From: GCA-003244245 sp050700115
GTDB lineage: Bacteria; Actinomycetota; Actinomycetes; Mycobacteriales; Pseudonocardiaceae
Length of the DNA stretch: 64,000 nucleotides
Direction: 5' to 3'
Assembly (NCBI GenBank): GCA_050700115.1
Contig: JBOHGG010000030.1
Coordinates: 1 to 64,000 of the forward strand
Position numbers and translations under genes: made by a program. The number at the start of each line of letters is the position of its first letter. Position 1 is the stretch's first letter. The notes below the pieces were generated by a model. The model saw nothing but the letters and a program-made list of their open reading frames with translations, made no database searches and was not told the DNA's origin. Positions 1 to 9,328 of this stretch are shown here, piece after piece.

Positions 1-43
1 GTGACATCTCCTCCAGCGCGGACACCGGAAGATCAAACCGCAC
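1..43 (-). CDS. Possible start of a fourth operon gene (partial)
   Basis: Just after the TIR gene stop there is a GTG at 43-41 that opens a frame reading VRFDLPVSALEEMS to the window edge. The composition looks like a protein N-terminus and the 9-base gap to the TIR stop would suit an operon. No good ribosome binding site is visible and only 14 codons are seen, so this is a suggestion only. If real, it is part of the exported protein/CHAT/TIR operon. Confidence 0.3.
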   Translation of the reverse strand, partial: MRFDLPVSALEEMS

Positions 44-52
44 ACCAGACGA

Positions 53-700
53 TCACACCGTGACCGACACGCCCACACCACCGTCGACCTCAAACCCGCA
101 CGTCAGAGAAAGGGCTGAATGTTTACGCACTAGACTCTCGAGCTCCTGACCCTTCGACTCCTTTGGTACGGCAATGACATGCGCAACAGACAGGGCTCGA
201 TTGCGTATGTAGAGGACGATGATCGGACGTTTGCCTTCACCATCGTTCTTGGCTGCCGAGTGAGGCGCGGGTAGCACGGGTTCGCCGACCGCACGGTCCC
301 GGTGCCAGATAGCGGCAAGCTCGCCCACCAGCTCACCCCAGTTGTTGTCGAAGGCGTCGACATATTGGCGCGGCGCCAGCAGCGGGGGCAGGGGGGTCTT
401 GTCCAGCCGCACGATGAAGAGAAAGGATCGTCGTTCCTGGAGTTCACGGGCGAACGCGGCGGACCACTCTGCGTCGACCCATGGGCGATCGCGAGACGCC
501 CGCGACCACAGGAGTACGAAGTAGTCCGACTGCGTAAGGGCGCGGTTGATGTCAAGTACAAGGTTTCCGCCCGGCGAAAAGACAAATGCCTCGATGTCGC
601 ATTCTTTGAGATCTTGGCGAAGCCGCTCTGCCATTGATCGATCGTTTCCTGCAAAGGAAAGGAAGACCCGCGGTAGACCCGCCTTACGGGTGCTTCGCAC
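53..700 (-). CDS. TIR domain protein
   Basis: A 215-residue protein with an N-terminal TIR (TIR_2-like) fold: strand A reads RVFLSFAGND (residues 11-20), followed by a helix, the LLWS strand (63-66) and the motif WVDAEW, whose Glu78 is at the place of the catalytic glutamate of NAD-cleaving TIR domains. The C-terminal third (about 140-215) is not recognised. The GTG start at 700 is chosen because a GGAGG lies 4 bases upstream; a longer frame reading back into the CHAT gene has no such support. The start overlaps the end of the CHAT gene by 17 bases, so the two are probably translationally coupled. Bacterial TIR proteins act as NADases or as signalling partners in conflict systems; NADase activity here is inferred, not shown. 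Confidence 0.85.
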   Translation of the reverse strand: MRSTRKAGLPRVFLSFAGNDRSMAERLRQDLKECDIEAFVFSPGGNLVLDINRALTQSDYFVLLWSRASRDRPWVDAEWSAAFARELQERRSFLFIVRLDKTPLPPLLAPRQYVDAFDNNWGELVGELAAIWHRDRAVGEPVLPAPHSAAKNDGEGKRPIIVLYIRNRALSVAHVIAVPKESKGQELESLVRKHSALSLTCGFEVDGGVGVSVTV

Positions 701-3305
701 GTCGCCTCCGCTCGTCAAGGCTGCGCCGCAGCGCCCGACGGACCGGACCAGCTCTCGTCTGCCAACCCGAATCCCCGTACAGCGTCCAACACGCCCACCG
801 GGCCGGATGGTCGACGGCGGGGATATCCGCCGGGACACCGGGCGCGCCACGACACACGTCGAGCTGGGCACACTGTAGCGCGAGATCGCGCGGCAAGTAG
901 CGGATGTAGTGTTCGAATCGATCGAGCACAGTCGCCGCGATAGCATCCTTCGCTATCCACCTGGCTGCGATTACTGCTGGCGCTCCGGCGTGGACAGCAG
1001 CTCGGACGAAGCCGATCCGCTCGTCTCGCCCAATACGCTGAGACATCCCCGACTCACACGCGCCGAGCACCAGTGTGCCGCAGCCACGCAGATCCATCCG
1101 CTGCAGCTCTGCGGCCCGCAGCCGCCCATCGTCCGGTCCCGCGGGCGTGAGCTGCAGCCACGACATCGTCGGATCGTGATGTTCGTGCACACCGTGACAG
1201 TCGATCCGGACCAAGCGATGGCAGCGGAGCGCGAGTTCCGCCGCCAGCCTGGCGCGGGTGGCATCCCCGTCATCCAGCGCCCTATGAGGGCGCCGACCTG
1301 CGGCCCGGGCAATCCCGCCGGCCGGTGGACTGATCGAAAGCAGCCTGTCACCACGCAACCGACGCGATCGACGATACAGCGGGAGCCGAGCGGACAGGCA
1401 AGGCAGATCGGACAGCGCGAACCGAAGACCGATCGGCACGGTTCTTCCGGTAGTTGCCATGGCCGCGAAGGGAACATCGGACAGTTCCCCGCCGGCCACG
1501 ATCGCGATCCGGCGCACCTGCGGTGGAAGTCCTGGAATCACCGCTTCGATACCGACTTGTGCAGCGACCTCGTTGAGGGCTTGATCGAACTCGCCGCTCG
1601 CTATGCTGCCTTCCAGCGACTTGTCACCCTCACTCCAGCAAGCCATGAGATCGTCGATCGCTGCCGTCAGCTTCTTTCTCTGGGAGGGGACGGACTTGTA
1701 GTAGAGCAGTCCTGGGCCTATAACGGCATGGTGCACTCGGTCGGGAGTAGAATGGATGATCCAGGCCACCTGAGACGGCGGCAGAGTGTCTGCTGTATCA
1801 CTCACCCATCGCCAGGCTCCGTTGAGATCACTCGGGCTGGGGAGGACCCGGGAAAAACCATTCTCATCGGGCAGGATGCGTCCTAGAATCGTTGCGCCGC
1901 GAGCTGCTTCCATGGCAACGACGATCGCGGCGGTCGCCTCGGGACCACGATTGTTCAGCTTCTCAGCGGCGGCGTTGATTCGCTCGTCGTATTCGTCCGG
2001 AGCGGCCTGCAACATCCCGATTCCCACGTCATCGGTGAGCTGGCGTCCGGCGATACCTTCCTCCAGCCGATGCGCTTCGGCCCAGCAAGCCGCAGCTCGT
2101 TCGTCGGCGTCGAGCCGATCGTAGGCGTGGCCCAGCGATCGCAGCGCGCAAACCCGGACCTCGACGAGCGCGACTGCCGAGGCGCGCGTGACAGCCTCGG
2201 TCAGGTGGTCGACGGCGACCTGAGCGCTGGATCGGATCTCGGAGCGCCGGTGTCTGGCCAGCTCGAGTTCTCCGGCGGCCAAGTGCCAGGTCGAGATATC
2301 GCGGTCAGTATCTGCCTGTGGGTGAAGCCCACCCAGCAGAGATCCGGCCTCCTCGAGCCGGGTCTCGATGATCAGCCGGCGGGCGTGCTGGACCCGCCGA
2401 TCAAACCGCGGAGAGAGGGCATCTCTGCTCACCCCATCGCTGGACAGCCGAGCCACCGCCGCGGCTGCTGCCTCCGGATCGACCGACGCGGCCGCAGCGA
2501 CCCGCAGCGAAGGGAACAACCGTTCAGCGAGCTCGTCTTGACGCATAAGCCGAAGTAGCAGGATCAGCTCGTACCACACGTGCCAGGCCAGCGCCGGGTC
2601 GATATCGTGATCGACACCGTGATACAGCACCAGGAAGGCCTCTTCGTAGCGCAACTGACGCCGCAGCGCCGCCGCGAGCAGAAGATGGTCCGAGACGTTC
2701 TGCGGTGGTTGACCGGACAGCACGTCGGATACGGCCGACTCGTCGCCCTGCCGTACGTCGAGCAGGAGCCGGTCGAGCTCGATGGCCGCCACGCCGGCCT
2801 GATTGCCGGCCTCCAGGAAGCTTTGCCCTGCCGCATCCAGGTGACCAACTGCCCGGTCGAGATCCCCCATATCAGCCGCCCACAGCCCGTGCACCCGGTG
2901 CAGCCTTGCGCTGTCGTCAGCCGTCAAGGCCTGAGGCGCAGCGCTCAGTGCGGTCCGGATCGCGGCGGCATCGGCACCAGCACCGCGGTGGTCACCAAGA
3001 GAGGAACGGATCTCCGCGCGCAGCAACCGCAGCACAACGTGGTTCGGGCCGACGTCGACGTACTCATCGCAGCGCCGCAGCGCCAGCGTGACGCGCCCTA
3101 GCTTTCGCAGTCCCTCAGCGTGGTCGGCAGCCAGCGCCGACCAGAGCTGGGGATCTCCCACGGCCAGCCCGACTGCCTGCTGGTAGGCCGCGTCAAGACC
3201 CGCCGAATCGGCCCTCGCGGCGGCCTCCCGAGCCCGGGTCATCGCATCAGCGACCGGGGTACCGGGTTGCAGCGCGATCGGACGCCTCGGGGGTGGTGGC
3301 ATCAC
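684..3305 (-). CDS. TPR-CHAT caspase-like protease
   Basis: An 873-residue protein. The first 500 residues are alpha-helical with TPR-like repeats (for example around 370-450, ALRSLGHAYDRL and following). The C-terminal 330 residues form a CHAT (caspase HetF associated with TPRs) domain: IDCHGVHEHH puts the catalytic His near 704 and LVLGACESG puts the catalytic Cys at 750, in the usual order and spacing. CHAT proteins are cysteine peptidases, often in multi-domain conflict and signalling operons next to TIR, vWA or effector-associated domains. Start: GTG at 3305 overlaps the stop of the upstream gene as GTGA (ATG at 3302 is an alternative). The 3' end overlaps the TIR gene. The substrate is unknown; a neighbouring protein of this operon is an obvious possibility. 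Confidence 0.85.
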   Translation of the reverse strand: MMPPPPRRPIALQPGTPVADAMTRAREAAARADSAGLDAAYQQAVGLAVGDPQLWSALAADHAEGLRKLGRVTLALRRCDEYVDVGPNHVVLRLLRAEIRSSLGDHRGAGADAAAIRTALSAAPQALTADDSARLHRVHGLWAADMGDLDRAVGHLDAAGQSFLEAGNQAGVAAIELDRLLLDVRQGDESAVSDVLSGQPPQNVSDHLLLAAALRRQLRYEEAFLVLYHGVDHDIDPALAWHVWYELILLLRLMRQDELAERLFPSLRVAAAASVDPEAAAAAVARLSSDGVSRDALSPRFDRRVQHARRLIIETRLEEAGSLLGGLHPQADTDRDISTWHLAAGELELARHRRSEIRSSAQVAVDHLTEAVTRASAVALVEVRVCALRSLGHAYDRLDADERAAACWAEAHRLEEGIAGRQLTDDVGIGMLQAAPDEYDERINAAAEKLNNRGPEATAAIVVAMEAARGATILGRILPDENGFSRVLPSPSDLNGAWRWVSDTADTLPPSQVAWIIHSTPDRVHHAVIGPGLLYYKSVPSQRKKLTAAIDDLMACWSEGDKSLEGSIASGEFDQALNEVAAQVGIEAVIPGLPPQVRRIAIVAGGELSDVPFAAMATTGRTVPIGLRFALSDLPCLSARLPLYRRSRRLRGDRLLSISPPAGGIARAAGRRPHRALDDGDATRARLAAELALRCHRLVRIDCHGVHEHHDPTMSWLQLTPAGPDDGRLRAAELQRMDLRGCGTLVLGACESGMSQRIGRDERIGFVRAAVHAGAPAVIAARWIAKDAIAATVLDRFEHYIRYLPRDLALQCAQLDVCRGAPGVPADIPAVDHPARWACWTLYGDSGWQTRAGPVRRALRRSLDERRRRAKHP

Positions 3306-6300
3306 TGCTCACAGGCGGGGGTGTTCTCGTCGTTGTCCGGGCAGACCAGGAGAACCTGCCCACTCGGCACCGGAACTCCACTGCCAGGACCGGTGCCAGG
3401 ACCGGCGGTGGTGCCGGTACCGCTCACTCGCCACCACTGCGCACCGTCGTGGATGCGGATGTCGGGTTGCGAGACCGCGCCCTCGGCGTTCGGACGCTCT
3501 GCGACCTGCACGATCACATTCTCTTCGCGCGGTAGGGCCGCTCGGACGATCGCACCGTCCTCGACCGTGAGCATGGACCGGTGGAGGTACATATCGCCGC
3601 TGGTCGTGTTCAGTACCTCGCCGAGACCACGTCGTTGTACAGAACCAGGCAGTACTGTGAGTTCGCTCCGGTCGACATGAAGCAGACGGCCGCCCTCGAT
3701 GTGGAACAGCGCTGCCTGCTGGGCAGAATCCGGGCCGATCACCTGCTGCATTCGAACGGCCCACGGATGGTCCGCGGCGGCAAGCATCACTTCGTTGCCA
3801 CGGACCAACGCGACGCCGTCGTCACCGAGACGGACACCGTGGAGCAGCCCATGGTCGGCCCCGGTGGGACTGCGCATCGCTTCGACGACGCGGGGAAAGT
3901 CTCTGCGCAGGGCGGTACCTTCGACGGTGCCGTTGATCCCCAGGATCGGGTCGTCGGCTCGAGCCACAGCGCGATCACCGATCTGGAAGGCGGTAGCGGT
4001 GGCACCGTCCGGAGTGGTCACCTTCACGGTGGGGGCATTGGGCTCGGGTAGCGCGGCGGCGATCATTCGGGGCGGCTGTCCACCGGTCGCGGGAGTGATC
4101 TCGATCCAACGCGGGGGTCCGCCGTCTACCGGCGGCAGCTCAGGGCGCTGTGAGAACCTGCCCTCGAAGAATTCTGGTCGACCGGTTTCCGGGTGCGGGC
4201 TACCACTGCGCAGGACCATCTCCTCGCCGGGCGCCGTCCGCTCTTTGGTGATCGACAGCCAAGGGTCGCCCGGACCGCCGATCTTGTACCTGACCTGGCC
4301 GCTGACGTCCTGCACGCTGGCCAGCACCCCGTCCGTGGCGGCTGGCAGTTCGGCGGCAGGCTGAGACCGCAGACGGTCCTGGATCGACTCCATCCCACGA
4401 CGAGCACGGTCGAGCCAACCCGGCCGCCACTGAACCGTGACCGTGTTAACCGGGACCGTGTCGACCCCCTTGCGAGCCGTCAGTTCGCCCAACTCATGGC
4501 CTTGGAACTCGACCCGCTGCGCAACCTGCCCCCGGCCAGCAGCCACATCAACCCCCAGCTGGCGAGGAGCGGTCTCGGCGCGCCAGACCTTCAGGCCCCC
4601 GAACGGAATCACCCGGCGGCCCTCGGCCACCACGTCGATGATGGCGCGACCGTCCGCCCTCATGGAGAACGTGCGCTGGAGGCTGCCGATGACGTTGCCG
4701 CTGCCGTCGATCGACAGCTGCTCGATCCGGCCGACCCCGGTCAACGGGTCCACCCGGGAGGTCTCGTTGAACAAGCCGGTACGGCGGACCGGCACGGGGA
4801 GGTCGGCCTGGTAAGTCCGACCACTCTTGCGCTGGATGGCGTCGCCGAGCGAGACACCTCCGACGATCCGCAGCAAGCCGCAGTACTGGTGGGTTGCCGA
4901 CGGTTTGGTCAGGATGGCTTCCTGTGTTGCCGACGGTGCCGTGACGAACTCGATGTCTGACCGTTCCCGCAGCTCGCTGTGCTGCGCGTACCAGTCCTCG
5001 AACCGCAGATCTGACTGGATCGCGGCGTCGTCCAGATGGGGCAGCGTCACTTCGGTGGTGGAGGTGAGCCAGTCCAGGGCACCGCTCCACCGCATGATCT
5101 GGTCGAGCCGCTGGTACTGCGGCTCGTAGTCGGCGACGGCCTGGTAGTGCTGGTCCCACCAGCGCAGACCCCGGCCGAAAGCGAAGCTCCGTTCGACCTC
5201 GGTGTCTCCGTCGCCGTCCGATCGGGCGAACAGCCGCGTGGCCTGCGCCCCGATGCTGACCCGGTCATCGTCGAAAGCGAAGCCGGAGTCGTTCTGGCCG
5301 AACCACAGGCGCCCGGACTCACGCTGTGGGCCGGGCCCGGCGCAATGACTCCACGGGATCATCGCCTCCGGATCCGGGATGAACCCCCCGACCGCCTTGG
5401 TCGGAACGCCGGTACCGACCCCGTGCACCCAGTCCTTGGCGATGAAGTCGTTGTAAAAGAGGGTCATGCCGACCTTGGTGCCCTCCAGCCCTCCGTCGTA
5501 ACGCGCCTGGCTGTAGGCCTGCTGACCGGCAAGCACCAGATATAGCGCCCAGAGCTGGGTGCGATCGGAGGGCAGTCCCACCTCTGCAAGGAGCGCAGGC
5601 GGCGCCTTGTCATCCAACAGGGCCGTCTCCACTACCGTCGTGAACTGCTCGGCCGAGTCGAACCGCGAACCTTTCCAGTTGTTTGCGATGAGCCGGTCAG
5701 CCAGTTCCGGACGTAGGTCCGGGAGCACCGCTGCAATGTCCTCTCGGGTCGCCGGTGGCCCGGGATCCAACGAGAAGCCAGGACGCGACTCCGAAGCCGG
5801 CTGTAGGTATCCGCGCTGGAGAACCGACACGTCCTCGAAGTCCAGCGGCGCCCCGGGCACGCCGGGCCAGTTCCATCCACCGGCCCAGATCTCCGACCCG
5901 CGCACCTCGAGCCAGGACAGATGCCGGGTCTGCGCCAAGAAGTCGGTCAAACCCTCGGTCTCGTCGACGCGCATCGTGACGAACCCGTTCGCCGACCGGA
6001 CCTCGGAGGTCGGTGCCGGCTTCTCGTGCGTCAGCCCGATCGTCTGCGTGCCGGAACCGATCTCGTAACGGTGTACCTGAACCTGCTGCGGGTCAGAGCC
6101 GGCGTCGGACCGGTGCTGGTCCAGGAGCAGTCCGATCATGCGGGCTGCGTGTGGATCGTCGCGCGGAACCAGCAGATGCAGCACATCGCGACCGTCGAAC
6201 AGAGCTCGACCCGGACCCGTGGACTGCCTCGAGAGATCGGCGAACGCCAAGTCCCGAACCGGCAGGGTGTCGTAGACCGCATCGCGGAAGTGAGCGGTGT

Positions 6301-6562
6301 CCAGCTCCAGGTAGGAGGCCAGCCCGGTCCGAGCCCAATCCCGCAACTGCTCCTGCACCTCGGCCGGCTCCAGCCCGTTGAGCCGGCTCGCAGCTCCCGC
6401 ATACGAGATGACGGTGGGATTTTCGACTTCGTCAGCAGGCCCGCTGGTGCAACTCACCGATGCGAGCAGCACACTGACCGTGAACCACACAGCGACCATC
6501 CGCCACCAGTTGATCCGGTGGCGCTGGGATCCACCCCTACGGGAACGTGACGAAGCGCTCAC
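3302..6562 (-). CDS. Large exported or lipid-anchored protein of unknown function
   Basis: A 1086-residue protein that I do not recognise. The N-terminus has a basic region, a hydrophobic stretch (about 22-37) and Cys38 in the context LLASVSC, which suggests a lipoprotein signal, though serine at -3 is not ideal. The remainder is rich in Trp, Asp and Gly, without further membrane segments, and ends in a Gly/Pro-rich linker followed by a short tail with two cysteines. GTG at 6562 is chosen over a start six codons earlier because GGAGGGG sits just before it. It is the first gene of the operon and shares GTGA with the CHAT gene. Placing an exported protein in one transcription unit with cytosolic CHAT and TIR proteins suggests an envelope sensor or a secreted substrate; this is inference. 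Confidence 0.8.
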   Translation of the reverse strand: MSASSRSRRGGSQRHRINWWRMVAVWFTVSVLLASVSCTSGPADEVENPTVISYAGAASRLNGLEPAEVQEQLRDWARTGLASYLELDTAHFRDAVYDTLPVRDLAFADLSRQSTGPGRALFDGRDVLHLLVPRDDPHAARMIGLLLDQHRSDAGSDPQQVQVHRYEIGSGTQTIGLTHEKPAPTSEVRSANGFVTMRVDETEGLTDFLAQTRHLSWLEVRGSEIWAGGWNWPGVPGAPLDFEDVSVLQRGYLQPASESRPGFSLDPGPPATREDIAAVLPDLRPELADRLIANNWKGSRFDSAEQFTTVVETALLDDKAPPALLAEVGLPSDRTQLWALYLVLAGQQAYSQARYDGGLEGTKVGMTLFYNDFIAKDWVHGVGTGVPTKAVGGFIPDPEAMIPWSHCAGPGPQRESGRLWFGQNDSGFAFDDDRVSIGAQATRLFARSDGDGDTEVERSFAFGRGLRWWDQHYQAVADYEPQYQRLDQIMRWSGALDWLTSTTEVTLPHLDDAAIQSDLRFEDWYAQHSELRERSDIEFVTAPSATQEAILTKPSATHQYCGLLRIVGGVSLGDAIQRKSGRTYQADLPVPVRRTGLFNETSRVDPLTGVGRIEQLSIDGSGNVIGSLQRTFSMRADGRAIIDVVAEGRRVIPFGGLKVWRAETAPRQLGVDVAAGRGQVAQRVEFQGHELGELTARKGVDTVPVNTVTVQWRPGWLDRARRGMESIQDRLRSQPAAELPAATDGVLASVQDVSGQVRYKIGGPGDPWLSITKERTAPGEEMVLRSGSPHPETGRPEFFEGRFSQRPELPPVDGGPPRWIEITPATGGQPPRMIAAALPEPNAPTVKVTTPDGATATAFQIGDRAVARADDPILGINGTVEGTALRRDFPRVVEAMRSPTGADHGLLHGVRLGDDGVALVRGNEVMLAAADHPWAVRMQQVIGPDSAQQAALFHIEGGRLLHVDRSELTVLPGSVQRRGLGEVLNTTSGDMYLHRSMLTVEDGAIVRAALPREENVIVQVAERPNAEGAVSQPDIRIHDGAQWWRVSGTGTTAGPGTGPGSGVPVPSGQVLLVCPDNDENTPACEQ

Positions 6563-6864
6563 GGAGCTCCCCTCCACCAAACGGCACTACTGACGTTCTG
6601 TGCGGCTCCGCTCACGGTGAATTAAGAAGCCCGCTCACGGCTCGAACCACCACTGCAGAGAAGAGGACGAGCAACGCCCGGTAAGTACGTCACGCTCAAC
6701 CCCGATCGTGTGAACTTGCTCCGCTGGCCGAGCCCCCATGTCGCGCTGGCCGCCGCCGCTGCGGTCCTGAACCGACTCGATGGTCTTCGGCGCGGTCGCG
6801 GGGCAAGGAGGCCGCGCAGTCTCTCGCAGCGAACGGCTCGGACATCGGTACGTGCTATTGCGTG
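6563..6864. other. Intergenic region upstream of the exported-protein operon
   Basis: About 300 bases between the peroxiredoxin stop and the start of the exported protein on the same strand. The operon promoter should lie here. I see no convincing gene, terminator hairpin or operator. An open frame continuing into the peroxiredoxin gene on the other strand looks like a shadow. Confidence 0.5.
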
Positions 6865-7548
6865 CTACGACGACGAATGTGAGATATCCGTTTTTGGACC
6901 CGTGCGGATCCCGCTCGACGGCCGTTCCGGATTCGACACGGTGGCAGTTGAGGCAATCGAATCTCTTGGAACCACCGTGCGCAGCCAGCCGAGCACCTGC
7001 GCAGCGTGCCGGTCCGGTGGGAACACCGGGTACCAGACGCGCTCGATCCGGCCGTCCCGCACGATCATGGTCAGCCGGCGCAGCAGGGTCTGCCCGGCAA
7101 CCTCAAACGTGGGTAACCGCAACGCGGTCGCAAGTTGCAGCCGGGCATCGGACAGCAGCGGGAAACCCAGCGACAACCGCGCAGCGACGTCAGCCTGGTA
7201 ACCGGTGGGCTGGGTGGACACACCGGCCACGGCCGCACCCAGCTCCCCCAACTCCGCGGCGTGATCCCGGAAGTCACAGGCCTGCGGTGTGCAGCCACGC
7301 GCCCCGGGAATCTGGTCCCAGTCCGAGCTAAGTGGCTCGGCACCCGGCTCACCAGTACGGGAATAGGCGTAGAGCACCAACCGGCCCGCACCAGCCGGCG
7401 GTCGATCCACGCGCAGCGTGCCACCCGTCGTCGCCGGTAGCTCCAGTGCCGGGACTACCACACCAGGCAGGTGGTCGGCCGCTCCATCGTCGCTTGGGAC
7501 CGGCAGGTCAGTCGGCAATCTAGACGGGTCGTGCGCCACACCGCCCAT
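6865..7548 (-). CDS. Peroxiredoxin-like protein (AhpC/TSA, BCP type)
   Basis: A 227-residue thioredoxin-fold protein. The motif GCTPQACDFRD (about residues 85-95) matches the BCP/Prx-Q class, with the first Cys as peroxidatic and the second as resolving residue. It probably reduces hydrogen peroxide or organic peroxides in the cytoplasm using thioredoxin-type donors. The C-terminal 30 residues after PRDSIAS are an unconserved-looking tail. The gene is divergent from the transhydrogenase genes, with 326 bases between. A link to NADPH supply is tempting but unproven. The ATG at 7548 follows a weak purine-rich stretch; GTG four codons later is an alternative. Confidence 0.75.
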   Translation of the reverse strand: MGGVAHDPSRLPTDLPVPSDDGAADHLPGVVVPALELPATTGGTLRVDRPPAGAGRLVLYAYSRTGEPGAEPLSSDWDQIPGARGCTPQACDFRDHAAELGELGAAVAGVSTQPTGYQADVAARLSLGFPLLSDARLQLATALRLPTFEVAGQTLLRRLTMIVRDGRIERVWYPVFPPDRHAAQVLGWLRTVVPRDSIASTATVSNPERPSSGIRTGPKTDISHSSS

Positions 7549-7635
7549 CCTGCCCCGAGTTCCTTGCGAAGGGCCGACCGAGCGGCCACCGTACTACGCA
7601 CTGATCGACAACTCACTGCAAGTGATCATCATTTG

Positions 7636-7672
7636 GGAAGAAGCAGCCGCGCTGATCGCGGCTCATTCTTCC
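7636..7672. other. Strong inverted repeat in the pntAA upstream region
   Basis: Two 16-base arms (7636-7651 and 7657-7672) pair at 14 of 16 positions around a 5-base loop. It lies about 200 bases before pntAA and about 90 bases from the divergent peroxiredoxin start. No run of T follows on either strand, so a simple intrinsic terminator is unlikely; a leader hairpin or an operator are possible. The rest of the 326-base gap (7549-7874) shows no gene. Confidence 0.5.
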
Positions 7673-7874
7673 GATTCGACGATCATGGGTGATGTTCCGG
7701 TCGCCGGGCGCGAACCGCCGTTGCAGCACTATCGGGACTACCGGGCGATCCGGGATCACCGACCGCTAGGCAGGTCGGAAGTTTTGCGCGGTCACGGTTG
7801 CGCCGGCTGAGCGCCGGTGAGATGGCTGTGCGACGGGCAACGTTTGCCCCCCTGCACTGGACGCCGCACCGATC

Positions 7875-9005
7875 ATGTTCGATGCTCTGCGGGTGACCTC
7901 ATCGCAGGACCAGCAAGGCACCCGGGTCGGCGTCCCCCGGGAATCGCGCGACGGCGAGCGCCGGGTCGCCCTGGTGCCCAAGATGGTTGAGAAGCTGGTC
8001 GGACGTGGCATGCAGGTCGTCGTCGAGTCCGGTGCCGGAGTGGGCGCGCTGATGCCCGATGAGCTGTTCACCGAGGCCGGCGCGACCATCGACGACCCGT
8101 GGGGCGCCGACGTTGTCGTCAAAGTGGCGCCACCGACCGATGCGGAGATCGGGCGGCTGCGCCGCGGGTCGGTGCTGATCGGGTTCCTGGCACCACGGTC
8201 CGATCCGGAGATCGCCGGCAAGCTCCGCGCGGCGGGCGTGACCGCCTTCGCGATGGAAGCGATCCCCCGGATCTCCCGCGCGCAGTCGATGGACGCGCTG
8301 TCCTCGCAGGCCAACGTGGCCGGGTACAAGGCGGTGCTGCTGGCCGCCGACCAGTCCACCCGGTTCTTCCCGATGCTCACCACGGCCGCGGGCACCGTCA
8401 AGCCGGCGACCGCGCTGATCCTCGGCGTCGGGGTGGCCGGGCTGCAGGCGCTGGCCACCGCCAAGCGTCTCGGGGCCCGGACCACCGGCTACGACGTCCG
8501 GCCCGAGGTCGCCGACCAGGTCCGTTCGCTGGGCGCCAAATGGCTCGACCTGGGCATCGAGGCGGCCGGTGAGGGTGGCTACGCCCGCGAGCTGACCGAC
8601 GACGAGCGCGCCGACCAGAAGCAGCGGCTGACCGAGGCGATCAGTGGTTTCGACATCGTGATCACCACCGCGCTGGTGCCCGGACGCCGGGCCCCCATCC
8701 TGGTCACCGCCGAGGCGGTGAAGGGGATGCGCCCGGGCAGCGTGATCGTCGACCTGGCCGGCGAGACCGGTGGCAACTGCGAGCTGACCGAACCGGGTGA
8801 GATCGTGGTCCGCCATGATGTGACGATCGCCTCGCCGCTGAACCTGCCGGCGACGATGCCCGAGCACGCGAGCGAGTTGTACGCCCGCAACGTGCAATCA
8901 CTGCTGGAGCTGATGGTGGACGAGCAGGGCCGGTTGACACCAGACTTCGATGACGAGGTGCTGATGCGCTCCTGCATCACCCGCGAGGAAGGGGACAACG
9001 GCTGA
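7875..9005 (+). CDS. pntAA: NAD(P) transhydrogenase subunit alpha part 1 (domain I)
   Basis: A 376-residue protein equal to the soluble NAD(H)-binding domain I of proton-translocating transhydrogenase. Visible features are the N-terminal GVPRES segment shared with alanine dehydrogenase, the Rossmann motif GVGVAGLQALATAKRLGA (about 188-205) and the conserved KPATALILG before it. With PntAB and PntB it couples proton entry to hydride transfer from NADH to NADP+, and so supplies NADPH. The split alpha subunit is typical of actinobacteria and many alphaproteobacteria. The stop overlaps the next start as TGATG. The first dozen residues are uncertain, since the ATG at 7875 has no clear ribosome binding site; GTG at 7893 is possible. 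Confidence 0.93.
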   Translation: MFDALRVTSSQDQQGTRVGVPRESRDGERRVALVPKMVEKLVGRGMQVVVESGAGVGALMPDELFTEAGATIDDPWGADVVVKVAPPTDAEIGRLRRGSVLIGFLAPRSDPEIAGKLRAAGVTAFAMEAIPRISRAQSMDALSSQANVAGYKAVLLAADQSTRFFPMLTTAAGTVKPATALILGVGVAGLQALATAKRLGARTTGYDVRPEVADQVRSLGAKWLDLGIEAAGEGGYARELTDDERADQKQRLTEAISGFDIVITTALVPGRRAPILVTAEAVKGMRPGSVIVDLAGETGGNCELTEPGEIVVRHDVTIASPLNLPATMPEHASELYARNVQSLLELMVDEQGRLTPDFDDEVLMRSCITREEGDNG

Positions 9006-9328
9006 TGCTGCTCGCCAACCTGGCGATTCTTGTGTTGGCCGGTTTCGTCGGCTTCGCAGTGATCTCCAAAGTGCCCAACACCCTGCACACCCCCCTGATG
9101 TCGGGCACCAACGCCATCCACGGCATCGTGCTGCTCGGCGGCATCATCGTGCTGGGCCTGGGTCACGACCTCTCGGTGTTCGACAAGCTGCTGGCGGTCG
9201 TGGCGATCGCGTTCGGCACCATCAACGTGGTCGGTGGCTTCCTGGTGACCGACCGGATGCTGGGCATGTTCAAGGGCAAGCAACCTGCCAAGGCGGTAGC
9301 CAAGGCCAAGGGGAACGAGCCACGATGA
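9005..9328 (+). CDS. pntAB: NAD(P) transhydrogenase subunit alpha part 2
   Basis: A 107-residue membrane protein with three predicted transmembrane helices (about 1-20, 35-57, 61-83) and a short Lys/Ala-rich tail. It is the membrane half of the alpha subunit and forms part of the proton channel together with PntB. It overlaps pntAA by one base and pntB by four bases (ATGA), so the three genes are one translational unit. Confidence 0.92.
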   Translation: MLLANLAILVLAGFVGFAVISKVPNTLHTPLMSGTNAIHGIVLLGGIIVLGLGHDLSVFDKLLAVVAIAFGTINVVGGFLVTDRMLGMFKGKQPAKAVAKAKGNEPR

